DNA of 40,883 nucleotides from Paramagnetospirillum caucaseum (GTDB lineage Bacteria > Pseudomonadota > Alphaproteobacteria > Rhodospirillales > Magnetospirillaceae): NCBI RefSeq assembly GCF_000342045.1, contig NZ_AONQ01000040.1, positions 1 through 40,883 on the forward strand, given 5' to 3'. This document shows positions 34,002 to 40,883 of the stretch, in pieces (within the stretch, counting starts at the first letter, position 1; every line of letters starts with the position of its first letter). The translations under genes were made by a program, and so were the position numbers. A model generated the notes under the pieces. It had not been told where the DNA came from and made no database searches. It worked only from the letters and a program-made list of their open reading frames with translations.

Positions 34002-34924
34002 TGGCGGCCGCCAAGCATCACGACTGGCGCGACACCCTGCCCCCGGTCCAGGGGCGGATGAGCTTCGACGCCCCCATGGCGCCGTTCACCTGGTTCAGGG
34101 TGGGCGGCAACGCCCAGGCGCTGTTCCGCCCCGCCGACCTGGACGACCTGATCGCCGTGCTGGAAGTCCTGCCCGAGGACGTGCCGGTCACCGTGGTCGG
34201 CGTCGGCTCCAACCTGCTGGTCAGGGACGGCGGCGTGCCGGGCATGGTGGTCCGCCTGACCGGCCCCTTCGCCACCATCGACGTCAGCGGCGACACCATC
34301 ACCGCCGGAGCGGGGGCGCTGGACCTCACCGTCGCCCGCACCGCCGAGGAAGCCGGGTTGGCCGGGCTGGAATTCCTGTCGGGCGTGCCGGGCACCATCG
34401 GCGGCGCGCTGCGCATGAACGCCGGCGCCTACGGAACCGAGATGAAGGACGTCACCGTCTCGGCCCAGGCGGTGGACCGGAGTGGCGCCCTGCAGATCCT
34501 CGGCCCCGGCGAGCTGGGCTTTTCCTACCGCCGCAGCGCCGTGCCCGAGGGCTGGATCTTCCTGTCCGCCTCGCTGAGGGGCCGCCCCGGCAAGCCCGCC
34601 GACATCGGAGCGCGCATGGCCGAGATCGCCCGGGCGCGGGAAGAGGCCCAGCCGGTCAAGGTGCGCACCGGCGGCTCCACCTTCGCCAATCCGGAAGGCA
34701 TGAACGCCTGGAAGCTGATCGACGCCGCCGGCTGCCGCGGGTTGGCGATGGGCGGCGCCCAGGTCAGCGAGAAGCACTGCAACTTCCTGCTGAACACCGG
34801 CGACGCCACCGCCGCCGACATCGAGGACCTGGGCGAGGAGGTCCGCCGCCGGGTGCGAGAGACCAGCGGCGTGGACCTGCATTGGGAAATCCGCCGCATC
34901 GGCGTCAGGAGCGACAAGTCATGA
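33998..34924 (+). CDS. murB: UDP-N-acetylenolpyruvoylglucosamine reductase MurB
   Basis: A 308-residue flavoenzyme that reduces the enolpyruvyl group to make UDP-MurNAc with [34 protein letters not shown] for [22 protein letters not shown], and [11 protein letters not shown] with the catalytic serine are present. The shorter C-terminus with HCNFLLNTG is type II-like in layout. Start at either of two adjacent ATGs (33998, 34001); the first gives the ATGA overlap with murC. Confidence 0.97.
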   Translation: MMAAAKHHDWRDTLPPVQGRMSFDAPMAPFTWFRVGGNAQALFRPADLDDLIAVLEVLPEDVPVTVVGVGSNLLVRDGGVPGMVVRLTGPFATIDVSGDTITAGAGALDLTVARTAEEAGLAGLEFLSGVPGTIGGALRMNAGAYGTEMKDVTVSAQAVDRSGALQILGPGELGFSYRRSAVPEGWIFLSASLRGRPGKPADIGARMAEIARAREEAQPVKVRTGGSTFANPEGMNAWKLIDAAGCRGLAMGGAQVSEKHCNFLLNTGDATAADIEDLGEEVRRRVRETSGVDLHWEIRRIGVRSDKS

Positions 34925-35838
34925 GCAAGCGCGTCACCGTCCTGATGGGGGGGGCCTCGGCCGAACGCGACGTGTCGCTCCGCTCGGGCGCCGCCGCCGC
35001 CAAGGCGCTGGAGCAGGCCGGGTTCGAGGTCGCCCTGGTGGATTGCGGCCGCAATCCCGCCGAGCTGGTGCGCGCCCTCACCGAGACCAAGCCCGACGTG
35101 GTGTTCAACGCCCTGCACGGCCGCTTCGGCGAGGACGGCTGCGTCCAGGGGGTGCTGAACCTCTTGGGCGTGCCCTACACCCATTCCGGCCTGCTGGCCT
35201 CGGCGGCGGCCATGGACAAGGCCTTCGCCCGCGCCCTGTTCGCCAATGCCGGCATTCCGGTGGCCGAGGGAAAGGTGGTCAGCCGCGCCGAGTCCCAGGG
35301 ACCCGACCCGCTGCCCCGGCCCTTCGTGGTCAAGCCCTTGAACGAGGGCTCGTCGGTGGGCGTGTTCATCGTGGGCGACAACCAGCCGTCGCCGCTGGCC
35401 GGCTGGCCGTTCGACGCCGACGAGGTGCTGGTGGAAAGCTTCATCCCCGGCCGCGAGCTGACCGTCGCCGTGATGGGCGACCGGGCGCTGGGCGTCCTCG
35501 AGATCACCTCGGACCACGGCTTCTACGATTACGAGGCCAAGTACGCGCCGGGCGGTTCGCGCCACATCATGCCCGCCCCCATCCCGGAGACCGATTACGC
35601 CGAGGCCTGCCGCTTGGCCGTCGCCGCCCACAGGGCGCTGGGCTGCCGGGGCGTTTCCCGCGCCGATCTGCGTTACGACGACACCGCTCCGGGCGCCGCG
35701 CCCCGGCTGGTCATGCTGGAGGTCAACACCCAGCCCGGCATGACCGCCACCTCGCTGGTGCCCGAGATCGCCGCCCATCAGGGGATCACCTTCCCCGAAC
35801 TGGTGCGGTGGATGGTGGAGGAGGCGCGATGCGACTGA
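34921..35838 (+). CDS. ddl: D-alanine--D-alanine ligase
   Basis: A 305-residue ATP-grasp ligase that makes the D-Ala-D-Ala used by MurF. VLMGGASAERDVSLRSG, NALHGRFGEDGCVQG, YTHSGLLASAAAMDK, KPLNEGSSVGVFIV and the metal-binding LEVNTQPGMTATSL are visible. Tyr at the YTHSG position with no Phe/Lys substitution suggests normal D-Ala specificity rather than D-lactate; this is inference. It overlaps murB by 4 bases and ftsQ by 10. Confidence 0.97.
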   Translation: MSKRVTVLMGGASAERDVSLRSGAAAAKALEQAGFEVALVDCGRNPAELVRALTETKPDVVFNALHGRFGEDGCVQGVLNLLGVPYTHSGLLASAAAMDKAFARALFANAGIPVAEGKVVSRAESQGPDPLPRPFVVKPLNEGSSVGVFIVGDNQPSPLAGWPFDADEVLVESFIPGRELTVAVMGDRALGVLEITSDHGFYDYEAKYAPGGSRHIMPAPIPETDYAEACRLAVAAHRALGCRGVSRADLRYDDTAPGAAPRLVMLEVNTQPGMTATSLVPEIAAHQGITFPELVRWMVEEARCD

Positions 35839-36797
35839 GCCCCTCCGACATCGTCATCACCGCCGACGACCGCCCCGGCGTGCGCCGGGCGCCGCGCCAG
35901 ATTTCCGCCAAGCGCGAGACGGCGGCGGCGGCCCCGGCCAACGCGCCGCGCCCCAAGGCCAAGCGCCGCCTGCCGCGCCTGCGCCTCGCCATGACCCCGC
36001 TGCAGAAGCTGGCCGGCGCCGGATTGCTGGCCACCGCCGTCGTGGTGAGCGGCATGGCGCTCTGGCATTCGGGCAAGCCCCAGCGGCTCATCCACGACGC
36101 CGGGACCGCCGTCCTGGCCTGGACCGCCGAGACCGGCTTCCAGGTGGCCGACATCACCGTCACCGGCCGCCGCCGCACCCCCACCGACCAGCTGGTCGCC
36201 GCCCTGGGCGCCCGTTACGGCGACCCCATCCTGGGAATCGACATCGCCGCCGTCCGGGCGCGGGTCGAGGCGCTGCCCAGCGTGCGCGCCGCCGCCATCG
36301 AGCGCCGCCTGCCCGGCGCGCTGCACCTGTCCATCGTCGAGCGCGAACCGGTGGCCCTGTGGCAGACCGACAAGAGCTTCGTGCTGGTCGACCGCGACGG
36401 CCGCCGCATCCCCGGCGCCCTCGAGGGCTTCGAGGACCTGCCCCTGATCGTCGGCGAGGGCGCGCCGTCGCGCACCGACGAACTGTTCACCCTGCTGGCC
36501 GCCGAGCCGGAGCTGGCCGCCCGGGTCAAGGCGGCCGTCCGGGTCGGCAACCGCCGCTGGAACATCAAGCTCGACGACGTGGAGAAGGGCCTGGAGGCCC
36601 GCCTGCCCGAGCTGGACACCGAGGCCGCCTGGCGCCGCCTGGCCGAACTGGAGAAGACCCGCGCCCTGTCGGGCAAGCAGATCACCATGATCGACCTGCG
36701 GATTCCCGACCGCCTGATCCTGAAAAGCGCGCGCGAGCCGGCGGTCAACACCGCCTCGGCCGCGCCGCCCGCCGCCCTGGCCGGAAGGGAGCGCTGA
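35829..36797 (+). CDS. ftsQ: Cell division protein FtsQ
   Basis: A 322-residue bitopic protein. A basic, Pro/Ala-rich cytoplasmic part of about 60 residues, a membrane helix at about 61-79 (LAGAGLLATAVVVSGMALW), the POTRA domain (FQVADITVTGRRRTPTDQLVAAL through RRLPGALHLSIVEREPVALW) and a beta domain (FVLVDRDGRRIPGAL, QITMIDLRIPDRLILK). It recruits FtsL/FtsB to the ring. Its ATG lies inside the last codons of ddl, in another frame. Confidence 0.95.
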   Translation: MRLSPSDIVITADDRPGVRRAPRQISAKRETAAAAPANAPRPKAKRRLPRLRLAMTPLQKLAGAGLLATAVVVSGMALWHSGKPQRLIHDAGTAVLAWTAETGFQVADITVTGRRRTPTDQLVAALGARYGDPILGIDIAAVRARVEALPSVRAAAIERRLPGALHLSIVEREPVALWQTDKSFVLVDRDGRRIPGALEGFEDLPLIVGEGAPSRTDELFTLLAAEPELAARVKAAVRVGNRRWNIKLDDVEKGLEARLPELDTEAAWRRLAELEKTRALSGKQITMIDLRIPDRLILKSAREPAVNTASAAPPAALAGRER

Positions 36798-36799
36798 GC

Positions 36800-38044
36800 A
36801 TGGCCCCGCGCAACGGCCTCATCGCCGCCCTGGACGTGGGCACCACCAAGGTGTGCTGCTTCATCGCCAAGATCCAGGACGACGGCAGCCCCCGCATGGT
36901 CGGCATCGGCCATCAGGTGGCGCGCGGCATGCGCAACGGCGCCGTGGTGGACATGGAGGAGCTGGAAACCTCGATCCGCGCCGCCGTCGAGGCCGCCGAG
37001 GAGATGGCCAACGACCAGGTCCGCGCCGTGGCCATCAACATCTCGGGCGGCCATCCCGGCTCGGCCAACGTCAAGGTGGAGGTGGCCATGAACGGCCACG
37101 CCGTCAACGAAGCCGACATCCGCCGCATGCTGGAACACGGCCGCGCCCATCACGAAAGCTCCGACCGCGAACTGATCCACGCCATTCCGGTGGACTACAC
37201 CATCGACGGCAACGAGGGCATCAAGGATCCGCGCGGCATGTTCGGCGACCGCCTGGGGGTGGCCATCCACGTCATCTCGGCGGGGATCGGCCCGGTGCGC
37301 AACCTCTCCACCGTGGTCAACCGCTGCCACCTGGACATCGAGGCCCGGGTGGTCAGCCCCTACGCCGCCGGCCTCGCCTGCCTGGTGGAGGACGAGAAGG
37401 AGCTGGGCGTCACCTGCATCGACTTAGGGGGAGGCACCACCTCCATCGCGGTGTTCCTGGGCGGCCAGTTGGTCCATACCGACGTCATCGCGGTGGGCGG
37501 CGCCCACGTCACCAGCGATATCGCCCGCGGCCTGTCCACCCCGGTGGTCCATGCCGAGCGGCTGAAGACGCTGTACGGCTCGGTGATCCCCTCGGCCTCG
37601 GACGACCGCGAGATCCTCAAGGTGCCGCTGGTCGGCGAGGACGAGGACGGCGCCTCCAATCAGGTGCCGCGCTCCATGCTGATCCAGATCATCCAGCCCC
37701 GGCTGGAGGAGACCTTCGAACTGGTGCGCTCGCATCTCGAGCAGGGCGGCTTCGACAAGCTGGCCGGGCGCCGGGTGGTGCTGACCGGGGGCGCCAGCCA
37801 GATGCAGGGCGCCCGCGATCTGGCCGGCATGGTGCTGGACAAGCAGGTGCGCCTGGGCAAGCCGCTCGGGCTGCACGGACTGCCCGAGGCCACCGGCGGC
37901 CCGGCTTTTTCCACCTGCGCCGGATTGATCCGCTACGCCCTGGCCCATGCGCCCGCGCCGTCGCGCGGCAAACGGCCGGGGACTCGCGGAGAAGGTGCGT
38001 CGGGCTGGGGCCGTCTCGGCTCGTGGCTCAAACGGAATTTCTGA
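36800..38044 (+). CDS. ftsA: Cell division protein FtsA
   Basis: A 414-residue actin-like ATPase that tethers FtsZ to the membrane. IAALDVGTTKVCCFIAK is the phosphate-1 loop, CIDLGGGTTSIAVF the phosphate-2 loop, and RRVVLTGGASQMQG the adenosine motif. The last residues GWGRLGSWLKRNF form the amphipathic membrane-targeting helix. It begins 2 bases after the ftsQ stop. A rare TTA codon is at residue 209, next to the GGG of DLGGG. Confidence 0.97.
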   Translation: MAPRNGLIAALDVGTTKVCCFIAKIQDDGSPRMVGIGHQVARGMRNGAVVDMEELETSIRAAVEAAEEMANDQVRAVAINISGGHPGSANVKVEVAMNGHAVNEADIRRMLEHGRAHHESSDRELIHAIPVDYTIDGNEGIKDPRGMFGDRLGVAIHVISAGIGPVRNLSTVVNRCHLDIEARVVSPYAAGLACLVEDEKELGVTCIDLGGGTTSIAVFLGGQLVHTDVIAVGGAHVTSDIARGLSTPVVHAERLKTLYGSVIPSASDDREILKVPLVGEDEDGASNQVPRSMLIQIIQPRLEETFELVRSHLEQGGFDKLAGRRVVLTGGASQMQGARDLAGMVLDKQVRLGKPLGLHGLPEATGGPAFSTCAGLIRYALAHAPAPSRGKRPGTRGEGASGWGRLGSWLKRNF

Positions 38045-38107
38045 GATTTTCGAGTTCAACGGACGGCCGGCATCGAATCGGCCGAACACAGCGCGGAGGA
38101 CCTGGAT

Positions 38108-39733
38108 ATGCTGACTTTTCTCCCCGGAGCCCATCAGGAGCTGAAGCCCCGCATCACCGTTGTCGGTGTGGGCGGTGCCGGCGGCAACGCCGTCAACAAC
38201 ATGATCCTGTCGCGGCTTGAAGGCGTCGAGTTCATCGTCGCCAACACCGATTCCCAGTCGCTGGGCCAAAGCCGCACCGAGCGCCGCATCCAGCTGGGCA
38301 ACCAGGTGACGCAAGGCCTGGGCGCCGGATCGCGCCCCGACGTCGGCCGCGCGGCGGCAGAGGAAAGCCTGGAAGAGATCCTCGGCCAGATCGGCGGCGC
38401 CAACATGGTGTTCATCACCGCCGGCATGGGCGGCGGCACCGGCTCGGGCGCCGCGCCGGTTATCGCGCGGGCAGCGCGCGAGCAGGGCATCCTGACCGTC
38501 GGCGTGGTCACCAAGCCCTTCCACTTCGAGGGCGCGCACCGCATGCGCACCGCGGAAGGCGCCATCGACGAACTGCAGCAGTTCGTCGACACCCTGATCA
38601 TCATCCCCAACCAGAACCTGTTCCGCGTCGCCACCGAGCGCACCACCTTCGCCGACGCCTTCAAGATGGCCGACGACGTGCTGTATTCCGGCGTGCGCGG
38701 CGTCACCGACCTGATGATCATGCCCGGCCTGATCAACCTGGACTTCGCAGACATCCGCACCGTGATGAGCGAAATGGGCAAGGCCATGATGGGCACCGGC
38801 GAGGCCGAGGGCGACAAGCGCGCCATCGACGCCGCCGAGGCCGCCATCTCCAACCCGCTGCTCGACGACACCTCCATGAAGGGGGCGCGCGGCGTGCTGA
38901 TCAACATCACCGGCGGCATGGACATGACCCTGTTCGAGGTGGACGAGGCCGCCAACCGCATCCGCGACGAGGTCGATCCCGACGCCAACATCATCTTCGG
39001 CTCCACCTTCGACGAGAAGCTGAACGGCAAGATGCGGGTCTCGGTGGTCGCCACCGGCATCGCCTCGGAAGCCGCCGCCCAGCCCAAGCCCACCGTCATC
39101 TCCCTGGTCACCCCGGCCACCCAGCCGGCGCCCCAGGTCGCCCGCCCGGCCGCCGCCCAGGCCCAGGCGCCGTTCTTCCGCCCGCAGACCGCGCCCCAGC
39201 AGCAGCCGGCGGCGGCCGCGCCGGTGTCGGCCCCGGCCGCCGCCCGCGCGCACCACCCGGTCCACCGCCCGGCGGTGGCCGCCCAGCTCCAGCCGGAACT
39301 GGATATCGGCCGCCCCGAGCCCATGGTGCGGACCGAAGCGGTGGCGCGCGCCGAAGCCCGCATGGAGCCGGAACTGCGGCTCGAGCCGGAGATGCGGGCC
39401 GAGCCCGGGATGGATTCCCGTCACGAGCCGGTTCTCGGCCGTTCTCAGCCGGAAATGCGGGCCCAGCCCGAGATGAAGGACCTGCACAAGGCGCTGTCCG
39501 AGATTTCCGAAACCCCCTCCGCCCCGGTCCTGGCGCCGCAGCCGCCCCAGGAAACCCGCCGCATGGGCGGCCTGCTCGACCGCCTGGTCAACCGCCACCG
39601 CGCCCCCGCCCAGCCGGCGCCGCAGCCCCAGCCGCAGCCCCAGCCGCGCATGGAAGCCCGGCGCGAGCCCACCGCCAGCCGGGCGGGCGAGGACCTGGAC
39701 ATCCCGGCCTTCCTGCGCCGCCAGGCCAACTGA
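38108..39733 (+). CDS. ftsZ: Cell division GTPase FtsZ (long linker)
   Basis: A 541-residue FtsZ. The tubulin signature GGGTGSG is at 108-114; [30 protein letters not shown] complete the GTPase core to about 320. A linker of some 200 residues rich in Ala, Pro, Gln and Glu follows, with a repeated EPEMR/QPEMR-like unit at about 418-457, before the conserved tail [13 protein letters not shown], which binds FtsA and is probably seen by MipZ-regulated partners. This is the housekeeping dcw copy, not the short ftsZ-like gene of magnetosome islands. GGAGGACC lies 5 bases before the ATG, in a 63-base gap after ftsA. Confidence 0.98.
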   Translation: MLTFLPGAHQELKPRITVVGVGGAGGNAVNNMILSRLEGVEFIVANTDSQSLGQSRTERRIQLGNQVTQGLGAGSRPDVGRAAAEESLEEILGQIGGANMVFITAGMGGGTGSGAAPVIARAAREQGILTVGVVTKPFHFEGAHRMRTAEGAIDELQQFVDTLIIIPNQNLFRVATERTTFADAFKMADDVLYSGVRGVTDLMIMPGLINLDFADIRTVMSEMGKAMMGTGEAEGDKRAIDAAEAAISNPLLDDTSMKGARGVLINITGGMDMTLFEVDEAANRIRDEVDPDANIIFGSTFDEKLNGKMRVSVVATGIASEAAAQPKPTVISLVTPATQPAPQVARPAAAQAQAPFFRPQTAPQQQPAAAAPVSAPAAARAHHPVHRPAVAAQLQPELDIGRPEPMVRTEAVARAEARMEPELRLEPEMRAEPGMDSRHEPVLGRSQPEMRAQPEMKDLHKALSEISETPSAPVLAPQPPQETRRMGGLLDRLVNRHRAPAQPAPQPQPQPQPRMEARREPTASRAGEDLDIPAFLRRQAN

Positions 39734-39744
39734 GCACACCGATC

Positions 39745-39825
39745 GCGGACGGGGGCTTCCCCCCTGTCCGACCGCGCTGTAAGACTTGGGCCCGACCGGT
39801 TTACCGGCCGGGCCCCATTTTTGTT
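39745..39825 (+). terminator. Terminator of the dcw cluster (two hairpins)
   Basis: The main hairpin is GGGCCCGACCGG (39788-39799) with CCGGCCGGGCCC (39804-39815), one A-C mismatch, TTTA loop, followed by ATTTTTGTTT. A first GGGGG/CCCCC hairpin lies just upstream at about 39745-39771. Confidence 0.88.
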
Positions 39826-39903
39826 TCACGCCATTGAGATCAAGGCATTCGCCGATCGTTTCACGACCTGGGGCGAGTGTAACATTTGGCAATAATGATT
39901 GAT

Positions 39904-39932
39904 TTGAGCCCTGGACTCCGGACTGCTACACC
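39904..39932 (+). promoter_or_regulatory. Candidate promoter of lpxC
   Basis: TTGAGC (39904-39909), 17 bases, TACACC (39927-39932), in the 279-base gap after ftsZ. Start near 39939, giving a leader of about 70 bases. The rest of the gap, between terminator and this site, is AT-rich without a gene. Confidence 0.45.
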
Positions 39933-40011
39933 TTTCACCATCAAGATGAAGGGTCGCCAGACGCCACACGACACAAGCGGCGCGGCGAGCCGGAAGACAG
40001 GGGATTTCAGC

Positions 40012-40883
40012 GTGAATCAGATCGTCAGCCATCTGCGACCCGACACCAAGTCCTCCTCCGATTCCATGCGCCAGCGCACCTTGAAAACCGCCATCGGCTG
40101 CACCGGAATCGGTCTGCATTCGGGCGCCAAGGTGACCATGGTGCTGCACCCCGCCGAGGCCGGCACCGGCATTGTTTTCCGCCGTGTCGACATCGCCGGC
40201 GGCGGCGCCGCCGTCCCCGCCCTGTGGTCGTCGGTGGGCGACACCCGCATGAACACCTGCCTGAAGAACGAGGCGGGCGTGGTGGTCGGCACCGTCGAGC
40301 ACCTGATGAGCGCCCTGGCCGGCATGCAGATCGACAATTGCCTGATCGAGATCAACGGCCCGGAAGTGCCGGTGATGGACGGTTCGGCCGCCCCCTTCCT
40401 GTTCCTCATCGAATGCGCCGGCGTGGTCGAGCAGGACGCTCCCCGCCAGGCCATCCGCATTCTCAAGCGCGTGGTGATCAAGGACGGCGAGCGCATGGCC
40501 TCGCTGACCCCGTCGTCGGGCTTTTCGGTGCGCTTCGAGATCGATTTCGGCGCCTCGGCCATCTCGCGCCAGGAATTCTTCGTCAACCTGTCGCGCGGCA
40601 CATTCAAGGCGGAAGTCTCCCGCGCCCGGACCTTCGGCTTCGAGCAGGAAGTGGCCATGCTGCGCGCCCACGGCTTGGCCCGCGGCGGCTCGCTGGACAA
40701 CGCTGTGGTGATCGACAGCACCGGCACCAAGGTGCTCAACGACGACGGCCTGCGTTATACCGACGAATTCGTCCGCCACAAGGTGCTGGACGCGGTGGGC
40801 GACCTCTATCTGGCGGGCGCCCCCCTGCTCGGCCATTACCACGGCGTGCGCGCCGGCCATGCCGTCACCAACCAGCTGCTGCG
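40012..40883 (+). CDS. lpxC: UDP-3-O-acyl-GlcNAc deacetylase LpxC (cut by window edge)
   Basis: The first 290 codons of the zinc enzyme that commits UDP-acyl-GlcNAc to lipid A synthesis; the end is beyond the window. [18 protein letters not shown] opens the fold; zinc ligands are His97 (TVEHLMSAL), His256 and Asp260 ([11 protein letters not shown]); the catalytic His283 is in [11 protein letters not shown]. Spacing of 27 between His256 and His283 equals that of E. coli. The GTG start at 40012 has AGGGGA 7 bases upstream; an internal ATG at 40066 would give a shorter form but has no ribosome site. lpxC after ftsZ is the usual order. Confidence 0.96.
   Translation, partial: MNQIVSHLRPDTKSSSDSMRQRTLKTAIGCTGIGLHSGAKVTMVLHPAEAGTGIVFRRVDIAGGGAAVPALWSSVGDTRMNTCLKNEAGVVVGTVEHLMSALAGMQIDNCLIEINGPEVPVMDGSAAPFLFLIECAGVVEQDAPRQAIRILKRVVIKDGERMASLTPSSGFSVRFEIDFGASAISRQEFFVNLSRGTFKAEVSRARTFGFEQEVAMLRAHGLARGGSLDNAVVIDSTGTKVLNDDGLRYTDEFVRHKVLDAVGDLYLAGAPLLGHYHGVRAGHAVTNQLL

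Overview
This window comes from a GC-rich alphaproteobacterium, most likely Rhodospirillales and close to Magnetospirillum/Paramagnetospirillum. The evidence is the alphaproteobacterial marker set (MipZ, FliX, FlbT, a CheL-type rod protein, a DksA whose zinc finger has lost most cysteines), oversized FlgK and FlgL, a bacteriohemerythrin, and a MloK1-type cyclic-nucleotide-gated K+ channel. The genus is an inference from family resemblance. I saw no magnetosome genes, tRNAs, insertion sequences or CRISPR arrays.

Layout. (1) 1-2902, minus strand: a tight run of an LhgO-like FAD oxidoreductase, an exported GH114/TM1410-like TIM-barrel protein, and an acyl-CoA synthetase cut by the left edge. (2) 3047-5886, plus strand: a stand-alone molybdopterin oxidoreductase overlapping mipZ, the ATPase that positions the division plane. 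(3) 6051-14509: dksA and fliX on the minus strand, then flgI - cheL-like - flgN-like - flgK - flgL on the plus strand behind a good sigma54 promoter, closed by convergent flbT. (4) 14621-17944, minus strand: K+ channel, DUF1491, Rid-family, SDR and DsbA-like isomerase genes, followed at 18023-19015 by an endonuclease/exonuclease/phosphatase-family gene. (5) 19151-20334, plus strand: a bacteriohemerythrin overlapping cheZ by 4 nt, with its own promoter and terminator. (6) 20467-20870: the RNase P RNA gene. (7) 21212-39733: the complete division and cell wall (dcw) cluster, mraZ-rsmH-ftsL-ftsI-murE-murF-mraY-murD-ftsW-murG-murC-murB-ddl-ftsQ-ftsA-ftsZ, almost all joined by 4-nt overlaps, preceded by a MraZ-type operator and ended by a terminator. 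lpxC follows and runs off the right edge.

How the parts work together. The dcw genes build lipid II from UDP-MurNAc to the flippase/polymerase stage and assemble the FtsZ ring. MipZ, 32 kb away, would inhibit that FtsZ away from midcell. The flagellar block encodes the P ring, a rod-binding factor, a hook-junction chaperone and both junction proteins, with FliX and FlbT as assembly-linked regulators. The hemerythrin-cheZ pair suggests a link between oxygen and dephosphorylation of CheY-P. Most of the window is conserved housekeeping sequence. The least ordinary items are the hemerythrin-cheZ coupling, the FliM-like tail of CheZ, the repeat-expanded FlgL and FlgK, and the periodic operator before mraZ.
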